Positions 1 to 5,393 of a stretch of 5,393 bases of DNA are shown one piece after another. Made by a program: the position numbers and the translations under genes. The stretch spans positions 1 through 5,393 of the forward strand of contig JAIFLS010000121.1 in the NCBI GenBank assembly GCA_020048935.1, in the 5' to 3' direction. Numbering within the stretch: position 1 is the first letter of the stretch; every line of letters begins with the position of its first letter. This stretch comes from a bacterium (lineage in GTDB: Bacteria; Verrucomicrobiota; Kiritimatiellia; UBA8416). Below the pieces are notes generated by a model. It had not been told where the DNA came from and ran no database searches. It saw only the letters and a list, made by a program, of their open reading frames with translations.

Positions 1-469
1 ACAGAAGGCGATGGCCAAGGATACCTGGGTGTTTTCCATGGCCCAGATGTTTTCGGAAGTCTCGCCAGCCATGCAGGAGGAGTACGACATCATCCCGTTG
101 AAACCGTTGCTTGAACGTTACGGGTTGGTCTACTACGGGTGCTGCGAGCCGTTGCACAACAAGATCGATATCGTTCGCCAGATCCGTAATGTCCGCAAGA
201 TCTCGGTCAGTCCCTGGGCCAACAAGGAAATCGCCGCGGAAAAGATCCATGGCGACTACGTCTTCTCCGCCAAACCGAATCCCTCGCATGTGGCGATGGG
301 GTCGTTTGATGCGCAGCTCATCCGCAAGGACCTGGAGGAGACTGTTGAGATCTGCCGCCGCCACAACACCCCGTGCGAGCTGATCCTCAAGGATGTAAGC
401 ACAATCTGCAACGATCCCTCACGCTTGACTCAGTGGGAACAGATCGCGATGGAGGTTGTGAATGTTTGA
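1..469 (+). CDS. Uroporphyrinogen decarboxylase (URO-D)-superfamily protein, C-terminal part (5' end outside window)
   Basis: The reading frame is open from base 2, so the ATG at 11 is probably internal; 155 residues are visible, ending at TGA 467-469. The sequence resembles the C-terminal half of the URO-D/MtaA-like TIM-barrel family often found in Lentisphaerota, Planctomycetota and Firmicutes. Signatures (numbering from base 2) are FSEVSPAMQEEYD (17-29), the strand YYGCCEPLH (44-52), KISVSPWA (66-73), DYVFSAKPNP (85-94) and PCELILKDVST (124-134). Real haem-pathway HemE is unlikely, because this subfamily is distinct and sits among sugar hydrolases. Cys47 and Cys125 are 78 residues apart, close to the spacing of two zinc-ligand cysteines in MtaA-type corrinoid methyltransferases, so methyl transfer is possible but unproven. 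No membrane segment is seen; it is probably cytoplasmic. The last 8 nt overlap the next gene, indicating co-translation. Family call fairly sure; reaction unknown. Confidence 0.78.
   Translation, partial: QKAMAKDTWVFSMAQMFSEVSPAMQEEYDIIPLKPLLERYGLVYYGCCEPLHNKIDIVRQIRNVRKISVSPWANKEIAAEKIHGDYVFSAKPNPSHVAMGSFDAQLIRKDLEETVEICRRHNTPCELILKDVSTICNDPSRLTQWEQIAMEVVNV
451..456 (+). promoter_or_regulatory. Ribosome binding site GGAGGT for the GH63-like gene
   Basis: GGAGGT lies inside the 3' end of the URO-D-like gene, about 5-6 nt before the ATG at 462. A stop codon in the frame of the downstream gene (TGA 459-461) directly precedes that ATG. The site and the stop together fix 462 as the start, in preference to the next in-frame ATG at 507. 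Confidence 0.8.
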
Positions 470-2198
470 TGTTTCAAGAGTCCCTTTCAGTTATCACGGG
501 TCGTGGATGTCGATCCGCTTTCAGGCCGGGACGGACCAGCTTTGGTTCCGTAACCACCATTTCAAATCAAATGATCTGTTTGCGCTGCAAACGCTGGTGG
601 ACGGGAAACTTATAAGTCCGGTGATTACGGCCGGTGCGTCGGCGCTGGTGCTGGAAGCGGGTGCGGGTTGTGTAGAGATCTGCTTCGAGGGGCCGGAGTC
701 GGTTCGGTTGCGGGGGCAGGGTGGTGTTGTATTGCGGCTGGTCGGCAAGCGGATCCATGCCTATCTGAATGGGCCGGACATGGCGGTCTTCAACTTCAGG
801 AAAGCGTACCGGCGTTATCAATTCGAAGCACTATGCGGGACCCTCGGTTTAGCCGGGGCGTATGCATCGGAGGCCGAGGACCTGGACAACCTGGCTGAGA
901 TCAAGGGGGCCGGTGTGCTGGCGGGGCTCGATCACGATAGTCAGGCGATCACCATGATGCCCGATGCCGATGGTGCCTGGGAGCTGGCGATCGACGAGTT
1001 CTGGAGCAGTTGGCAGCGGCCGGAGCGCAAGGGGTTTGACGAATGCCTGGCTGAGTCGGCAAGTGCGTTCGAAGCATTCCGGCGGGGCTTTCCGGCGGTA
1101 CCGGCCGAGTTGACTGAAGCACAGGCTTTGGCGGCTTACATTGACTGGTCCTGCACGGTCAATCCGACGGGGCTGATCAAACGTCCGACATTGTTCATGT
1201 CCAAGAACTGGATGAACAACGTCTGGAGCTGGGATCAATGCTTCAATGCCATGGCGCTGGCGGCGGGACATCCCGAACTGGCTCTCGATCAGATGCTGAC
1301 CGAGGTTGACCATCAGGATGCCTTCGGTGCGTATCCCGATGCCTTCAATGATCTGGAAATCCATTACAATTACTCGAAGCCACCGGTTCACGGACTGGCC
1401 TTCGAGGATATCCTGAAACGGCTGCCGTCACCACCTTCGCGCGAGGTGATGGAAACGATGGTGCGGTCGCTCGGCAAGCAGGCGGACTGGTGGATGACGT
1501 ATCGGCTGTCGTCGACGCATTGCCACGGGTTGCCGTACTACCTGCATGGCAATGATTCGGGCTGGGACAATAGCACCATGTTTGCCAAAGGGGTTCCGCT
1601 GGTGGCTCCGGATTTGTCGGCCCTTCTGGTGGTGCAGATGGATGTGCTGGCCCGCTTGAGCAGGGACCTTGGCTGGACCGAGGCGGCCGCCGATTGGGCT
1701 CGGCGGGCGGATGAGCTTTTCGCGGGGCTCATGCGGGAACTTTGGCGCGGGGATCATTTTGTCGCCCGTCTGGCCAATGACGGGAGCGATGTGGAGTCGG
1801 CCAGTCTGATCCCGTGGCTGCCGCTGGTGCTGGGGGATCGTCTGCCGGAAATGGCCCGGTTCTGTCTGCGACAGGGGATTGAGGATCATCTGACCGAGTG
1901 GGGACTGGCAACCGAGCGGGTGGATAGCCCCGAGTACAGCGAGGACGGTTACTGGCGAGGCCCGATCTGGGCCCCATCGACCTTCCTTGCCGTGACAGGT
2001 CTGGAGCGCTCCGGTCATGGCGATCTGGCCGATGTCGTTGCCGAGCGCTTCTGCAAGCTCTGTGCAAAGAGCGGTTTTGCAGAGAACTACAACGCTATCA
2101 CCGGGGCCCCGTTGCGCGATCCGGCCTATACCTGGACGGCCAGCGTCTTCCTGCTGCTGGCCTCAAATTGCGTCAGCAAACGTACCGAGCTGGATTGA
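462..2198 (+). CDS. GH63/GH37-like (MGH1-like) glycoside hydrolase, (alpha/alpha)6 barrel
   Basis: A 578-residue protein, probably cytoplasmic (no signal peptide), that likely hydrolyses alpha-linked glycosides by inversion, as in the GH37 trehalase/GH63 clan. Residues 1 to about 200 form a beta-rich N-terminal domain opening with the family-like VPFSYHGSWMSI (7-18). Residues about 215-570 form the catalytic (alpha/alpha)6 domain: SKNWMNNVWSWDQCFNA (247-263), YPDAFNDLEI (291-300), KPPVHGLAFEDI (306-317), GNDSGWDNST (363-372), YWRGPIWAPS (497-506) and FAENYNAITG (539-548). By analogy with the GWD motif and C-terminal Glu of trehalase, Asp369 is the likely general acid and Glu541 the likely general base. 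The length looks complete. The start has a strong ribosome binding site and overlaps the upstream stop by 8 nt, suggesting translational coupling. The substrate cannot be read from the sequence; trehalase or mannosylglycerate hydrolase activity should not be assumed. Confidence 0.85.
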   Translation: MFDVSRVPFSYHGSWMSIRFQAGTDQLWFRNHHFKSNDLFALQTLVDGKLISPVITAGASALVLEAGAGCVEICFEGPESVRLRGQGGVVLRLVGKRIHAYLNGPDMAVFNFRKAYRRYQFEALCGTLGLAGAYASEAEDLDNLAEIKGAGVLAGLDHDSQAITMMPDADGAWELAIDEFWSSWQRPERKGFDECLAESASAFEAFRRGFPAVPAELTEAQALAAYIDWSCTVNPTGLIKRPTLFMSKNWMNNVWSWDQCFNAMALAAGHPELALDQMLTEVDHQDAFGAYPDAFNDLEIHYNYSKPPVHGLAFEDILKRLPSPPSREVMETMVRSLGKQADWWMTYRLSSTHCHGLPYYLHGNDSGWDNSTMFAKGVPLVAPDLSALLVVQMDVLARLSRDLGWTEAAADWARRADELFAGLMRELWRGDHFVARLANDGSDVESASLIPWLPLVLGDRLPEMARFCLRQGIEDHLTEWGLATERVDSPEYSEDGYWRGPIWAPSTFLAVTGLERSGHGDLADVVAERFCKLCAKSGFAENYNAITGAPLRDPAYTWTASVFLLLASNCVSKRTELD

Positions 2199-2210
2199 GG
2201 TCGTGTTTTA

Positions 2211-2238
2211 AGTACCGGCTTCAGGCGGAGTTGGTACT
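2211..2238 (+). other. Intergenic inverted repeat: 12-bp RNA hairpin with 4-nt loop
   Basis: Arm 2211-2222 (AGTACCGGCTTC) pairs with 2227-2238 (GGAGTTGGTACT), leaving loop AGGC at 2223-2226. The outer six pairs, AGTACC with GGTACT, are perfect; the inner six include three G-U wobbles (2217-2232, 2218-2231, 2221-2228). The wobbles become A-C mismatches on the other strand, so the fold suits the plus-strand transcript. No T-run follows on either strand, so it is not a typical intrinsic terminator. It lies between the GH63-like stop and the GH78 ribosome binding site, where it could protect or process the mRNA or tune translation. Confidence 0.5.
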
Positions 2239-2253
2239 GAATGAAGGCTGAGC

Positions 2254-2259
2254 AAGGAG
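2254..2259 (+). promoter_or_regulatory. Ribosome binding site AAGGAG that sets the GH78 start at 2265
   Basis: AAGGAG stands 5 nt before the ATG at 2265, a near-ideal spacing. The alternative in-frame ATG at 2241 would add eight residues (MKAEQGEH). Its only purine-rich lead-in, CGGAG at 2226-2230, lies 10 nt away and partly inside the hairpin stem, so 2265 is preferred. Confidence 0.75.
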
Positions 2260-2264
2260 AGCAC

Positions 2265-4673
2265 ATGGCAGACGGAGCAGAACCCTCAACCTGGTTTCTA
2301 AGCAAGTCGGTTGGTGGAGCCTGGATCTTCCCGGCGCTTCCTGCTGATACGGTCAACCAGTATGTAGATTTCCGGCACGAGCTCAACTGTACGGATCGGG
2401 CGTTGCCGACGGTTTTGCGGATCAGTGCCGATACTGATTTCGAGGTCTGGCTCAATGGCCAGTCGATCGGGCATGGGCAATTCTCGAATTATCCGGATCG
2501 GAAGACTTATGAACGTTTTGATCTGGGAGGTGCCCTGCAGTCAGGTCCGAACATCCTGGCGCTTACGGTTTACTACAATGGCCGTAACAGCAGCGTGTAT
2601 TGTCGCGGTGAAGCCGGACTGGTCTTTGAGGTGCGGCAGGGTGATTGCCTGCTGGCCGCAAGTGGACCCGGTACGGAATGGCGCATGAATCCATGCTATC
2701 ATTCCGGACCGATTGCTATCGTCTCGCATCAGCTTTCCTATACGTTCGGTTATGATGCCCGTAATCCGGCTGTCCCGTTGGCGGCAGCGAACCCGTCAAT
2801 GGGTTGGCGGCCGATTGGTTCTGGCGAGGTGCAGGTCTCGGACGCGCGGATGGTGTTGCCCCCGCGGCCTGTGGCTCGGATGACCGATGGAGGCCTGACG
2901 GATTCGCGCCTGCATGCGTGTGGAGTCTTCAGTCGCGATCTGCGTGGCGGTGTCGAGTGTCTGGATGGCTGCCATCTTGTGGACGGAACGGTGGAGAGCC
3001 CGGCCCAGCTCATGCAGAGGGATCATCTGCGGGCACTGCCGACGCGATCGTTACTGCATGTGCCGGGCGGGGTGCGCCTGTGTGCTCGTCCTGATGGGCT
3101 TAAGCCCGATGCGGCATTGTGCGAAGGTTATTCGGGGTTGTACGTCGTCCTGGACCTTGGACAGGAGGAAGTCGGGTTGCTGACTCTTGATATCGAGGCT
3201 CCGGACGGGACGGTCGTGGATATCGGCTACGGGGAACATCTGGATGACCTCCGTGTACGTACCCAGATTGGCGGGCGGAATTTCGCGTCGCGCCTTATCT
3301 GTAGAGAGGGGCGACAGATCTTCGTGCATCCATTCTTGCGTTGGGCCGGGCGCTATTTGCAACTGCAGATCCAGTCGGCTCGCTTTACGCTGTACCGTTG
3401 CGATCTGGCACGGTGCCCGTATCCGGTTTCGCCGGGTGGCGTGCTGGCCTTGCGGCGGGAACGTCCGCAGCGCATTCTTGATACCTGTCGCCGAACGCTG
3501 ATGTTGTGCATGCATGATCATTACGAGGATACCCCTTGGCGGGAACAGGCATTGTATGCGAATGATTCACGTACACAGGCCCTTTGCGGGTATTACGCCT
3601 TCGGGGAAACCCGTTTCCCGTCGGCCAGTCTCTCGCTGCTGGGGCATGGGCTGCGCACGGATGGATTCCTAGCGCTGACGGCACCGGCCAAGCCCCCCTT
3701 GACGATTCCCTCGTTCTCGCTGGTCTGGATGCTTGCGATCCGGGATCACTACCTATTCAGCGGCAATCCGGATCTGGCCCGGACCTGGCTGCCACAGATC
3801 CTCTCGATGCTGCAAGCCTTCCTGGCCGAGCGCCGCGAGGGCCTATGGCCGCTAAGGCAGGCGGCAGGCATCTGGCATTTCTACGATTGGGCAGAAGGAT
3901 TATCCGGCTATGTCCCTGAGGATTTCTCCAGTGGTCTGGTCTCTGATGCCCCGTTAAATTGTTTCCTGATCCTTGCTCTTGATGCCGTGCGGGAGATGGT
4001 GAAGTGGTTGGCGGTCTGTGCGGGAGAACGCCCAGTGGCTGACGGGGCGGAGAAATGGCTCACGGCGGCGATCGATTCGCTTCGGGAACACGTGACTGCC
4101 GAATTCTGGGATCCGCAGGAGGGGGCGTTTGTCACCACGCGGGAAAAGCGGCAGCTCTCGGAGCTTGTGCAGGGGTTGGCGGTGCTTGCTGGCGTAGGAG
4201 ACGAGGCCATCCGTGAGCAGGTGCTCGAGCGCATGGTCAGGCCCGATGCTGGCTTGACCCGAGCCAGTCTCAGCCAGTCCCTCTATGTGTTCGAGGCGCT
4301 CATGAGCCAGAAGAAGCGCTACGGAGCGCATGTTGTGGCGCGAATCGAAAGCGTCTGGGGTCCGATGCTGGACGCGGGTGCTACAACCTTCTGGGAAACG
4401 GAAAAGGGAGCCTCTGATTTCCACGATGCCGGCAGTCTTTGTCATGGCTGGTCAGCGGTGCCTTTGTATATCTATTTCGCGGAGGTACTCGGTGTACGTC
4501 CGCTTACACCGGGATTCCAGACATTCCGGGCCGATCCGATGCCGACACTGCTGTCGTCAGCTGGGGGTGAAGTTGTGGTGCCAGGGGGCACGATCCGCTT
4601 GTCAATGCAGCCCGGGGCTGACCCTGGTTCCTGGCAGGTCGAGGCACCGGCTATGAACAGGATGGTGAAGTAA
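2265..4673 (+). CDS. GH78 family glycoside hydrolase (alpha-L-rhamnosidase type)
   Basis: An 802-residue protein that likely removes terminal alpha-L-rhamnose (or a related sugar) from oligosaccharides by inversion. The N-terminal beta-sandwich, about 10-150, carries the GH78-type accessory pattern FEVWLNGQSIGHG (59-71). Further beta domains follow: GYSGLYVVLDLGQEEVGLL (288-306) and the HPFLRWAGRYLQLQI segment (355-369). The six-hairpin catalytic domain spans about 400-750. Its motif EDTPWREQALYANDSR (421-436) puts Asp422, Glu427 and Asp434 at the same spacing as the D-E-D active-site cluster of characterised bacterial GH78 enzymes; Glu427 is the likely general acid. TTFWET (707-712) gives Glu711 as candidate base, and GSLCHGWSAVP (723-733) supplies a conserved His. 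A small beta domain closes the protein. No signal peptide is visible, so action on imported sugar is inferred. The start is set by AAGGAG at 2254-2259. It lies 66 nt after the GH63-like gene and 1 nt before the next gene. The family is secure; rhamnose specificity is not proven. Confidence 0.88.
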   Translation: MADGAEPSTWFLSKSVGGAWIFPALPADTVNQYVDFRHELNCTDRALPTVLRISADTDFEVWLNGQSIGHGQFSNYPDRKTYERFDLGGALQSGPNILALTVYYNGRNSSVYCRGEAGLVFEVRQGDCLLAASGPGTEWRMNPCYHSGPIAIVSHQLSYTFGYDARNPAVPLAAANPSMGWRPIGSGEVQVSDARMVLPPRPVARMTDGGLTDSRLHACGVFSRDLRGGVECLDGCHLVDGTVESPAQLMQRDHLRALPTRSLLHVPGGVRLCARPDGLKPDAALCEGYSGLYVVLDLGQEEVGLLTLDIEAPDGTVVDIGYGEHLDDLRVRTQIGGRNFASRLICREGRQIFVHPFLRWAGRYLQLQIQSARFTLYRCDLARCPYPVSPGGVLALRRERPQRILDTCRRTLMLCMHDHYEDTPWREQALYANDSRTQALCGYYAFGETRFPSASLSLLGHGLRTDGFLALTAPAKPPLTIPSFSLVWMLAIRDHYLFSGNPDLARTWLPQILSMLQAFLAERREGLWPLRQAAGIWHFYDWAEGLSGYVPEDFSSGLVSDAPLNCFLILALDAVREMVKWLAVCAGERPVADGAEKWLTAAIDSLREHVTAEFWDPQEGAFVTTREKRQLSELVQGLAVLAGVGDEAIREQVLERMVRPDAGLTRASLSQSLYVFEALMSQKKRYGAHVVARIESVWGPMLDAGATTFWETEKGASDFHDAGSLCHGWSAVPLYIYFAEVLGVRPLTPGFQTFRADPMPTLLSSAGGEVVVPGGTIRLSMQPGADPGSWQVEAPAMNRMVK
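4659..4668 (+). promoter_or_regulatory. Ribosome binding site (AGGATGGTGA) for the gene starting at 4675
   Basis: This stretch at the GH78 3' end resembles the consensus AGGAGGTGA with one inserted base; its GGTGA (4664-4668) ends 6 nt before the ATG at 4675. TGA at 4666-4668 is an in-frame stop for the downstream gene, so 4675 is the first possible ATG and the gene cannot extend further upstream. Confidence 0.6.
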
Positions 4674-4674
4674 A

Positions 4675-5393
4675 ATGGAATGTAATACAGGATTTTCAAC
4701 GGCGGGCTTCCAGTCGCCGTCTGCCGCCTGGCGAGGAAAACCGTTCTGGTCTTGGAACGGGAAACTGGATAAGGACGAGCTGATCCGGCAGATCCATGTC
4801 CTCAAGGAAATGGGGATGGGCGGCTACTTCATGCATTCACGTACGGGACTGGTTACGCCGTATCTCGGCGAGGAATGGTTCGCGTTGACCAACGCCTGCG
4901 TCGAGGAAGGCGAGCGGCTCGGGATGGAAAGTTGGCTCTATGATGAGGACCGCTGGCCCAGTGGGACGGCAGGCGGCATGGTGACAGCCAATCCGGAGTA
5001 CCGGATGAAGTTCATATACATGGCGAAACTTCCTGGAGATGGTTTTGATCTGGGTGCGTGGGGCAAGTCGGAGAAAGCACCGCTCGGCGCCTGGAGTTGC
5101 CGACTGGAGAACGAGATTGATATTTATGATGTATCCAAGGTGACGGCTGCGACGCCCGCCGCTGCGTTGACTGGCAAGACTGTGCTAACGTTCTGTGTCC
5201 GTCCAATGGCCGGTGGATCCTTCTATAACGGCTACACGTACGTGGATACGATGAAGAGAGCGGCGACCGACGAGTATATCCGCCTCACGCACGAGGCCTA
5301 CAAGAAACATTGCGGACAGCATTTCGGAAAGGGCATTAAGGGGCTCTTCACGGATGAACCGCATCGCGGCCCCTTCATGAGCGGGTTCAGTAT
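4675..5393 (+). CDS. Probable (beta/alpha)8-barrel glycoside hydrolase of a poorly characterised family, N-terminal part (3' end outside window)
   Basis: Open from ATG 4675 to the window edge, giving 239 complete codons with no stop. The protein opens with PFWSWNGKLDKDEL (23-36), GGYFMHSRTGLVTPYLGEEW (49-68) and WLYDEDRWPSGTAGG (87-101). Then come FYNGYTYVD (183-191), LTHEAYKKHCG (204-214) and IKGLFTDEPH (221-230). These match a large family annotated simply as glycosyl hydrolase, with a TIM-barrel N-terminal half and some likeness to GH2/GH106-type enzymes. The acidic residues in YDED (89-92) and Glu228 of TDEP sit at likely strand ends and are candidate catalytic or binding residues; this is inference. 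There is no signal peptide, so it is probably cytoplasmic. It starts 1 nt after the GH78 stop, which implies co-transcription and coupled translation. Substrate unknown; a role on the same glycan as the GH78 enzyme is likely from context. Confidence 0.8.
   Translation, partial: MECNTGFSTAGFQSPSAAWRGKPFWSWNGKLDKDELIRQIHVLKEMGMGGYFMHSRTGLVTPYLGEEWFALTNACVEEGERLGMESWLYDEDRWPSGTAGGMVTANPEYRMKFIYMAKLPGDGFDLGAWGKSEKAPLGAWSCRLENEIDIYDVSKVTAATPAAALTGKTVLTFCVRPMAGGSFYNGYTYVDTMKRAATDEYIRLTHEAYKKHCGQHFGKGIKGLFTDEPHRGPFMSGFS

Noticed and set aside
1..469. Calling the first gene hemE (haem biosynthesis)
   Set aside because: The visible motifs belong to a divergent URO-D-like subgroup and the context is glycan breakdown, not tetrapyrrole synthesis.
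373..615. Plus-strand open frame bridging the URO-D-like and GH63-like genes
   Set aside because: It overlaps both real genes in another frame, and its translation has no family features.
849..2018. Two long minus-strand open frames (849-1391, 180 codons; 1428-2018, 196 codons) opposite the GH63-like gene
   Set aside because: They lie wholly antisense to a well-supported gene; their translations are rich in R, H, P and Q with no recognisable motif, as expected of shadow frames in GC-rich coding DNA.
2206..2240. Rho-independent terminator after the GH63-like gene
   Set aside because: The hairpin is real, but no T-run follows it on the plus strand or on the minus strand.
2241..2264. Upstream ATG at 2241 as the GH78 start
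   Set aside because: It has a weak, hairpin-embedded lead-in, whereas the ATG at 2265 has AAGGAG at ideal spacing; the extra eight residues look like translated leader containing the ribosome binding site.
3584..3625. Short inverted repeats built from CGGGT/ACCCG and similar words
   Set aside because: They are short, GC-rich and inside the GH78 coding region; nothing suggests more than chance.
3051..4445. Minus-strand open frames opposite the GH78 gene (including 3051-3521 and 3954-4445)
   Set aside because: They are antisense to conserved catalytic-domain coding sequence and have low-complexity, family-free translations.

Overview
This window is a stretch of one plus-strand metabolic gene cluster of about 58-60% GC by eye. 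It holds the 3' end of a uroporphyrinogen-decarboxylase (URO-D)-superfamily gene, two complete glycoside hydrolase genes and the 5' part of a third. No RNA gene, mobile element, CRISPR array or long repeat was found, and no stretch of 300 bases lacks a gene. The set resembles what is common in carbohydrate-degrading Lentisphaerota, Verrucomicrobiota (including Kiritimatiellales) and Planctomycetota: many sugar hydrolases with no SusC/SusD pair in view, next to a URO-D-like protein. That assignment rests on recalled family resemblance, not on a search. Clear Shine-Dalgarno sites precede the genes.

Layout: (1) 1-469, C-terminal 155 residues of a URO-D/corrinoid-methyltransferase-like protein. 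(2) 462-2198, a 578-residue GH63/GH37-like (MGH1-like) hydrolase with an N-terminal beta domain and an (alpha/alpha)6 catalytic domain; its start overlaps the previous stop by 8 nt. (3) 2199-2264, a 66-nt gap holding a 12-bp RNA hairpin and a strong ribosome binding site. (4) 2265-4673, an 802-residue GH78 (alpha-L-rhamnosidase-type) hydrolase with its D-E-D catalytic cluster intact. (5) 4675 to the window end, the first 239 residues of a probable (beta/alpha)8-barrel hydrolase of a poorly characterised family; it starts 1 nt after the GH78 stop.

The gene spacing points to one co-transcribed unit. None of the three hydrolases starts with a recognisable signal peptide, so they probably act in the cytoplasm on imported oligosaccharides, with GH78 releasing rhamnose-like end sugars and the others trimming the rest. 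The role of the URO-D-like protein is open. Its sequence could hold a zinc site like that of corrinoid methyltransferases, so demethylation of O-methylated sugars or other methoxylated substrates is one testable idea. Substrate assignments are inferences; fold and family calls are firmer.
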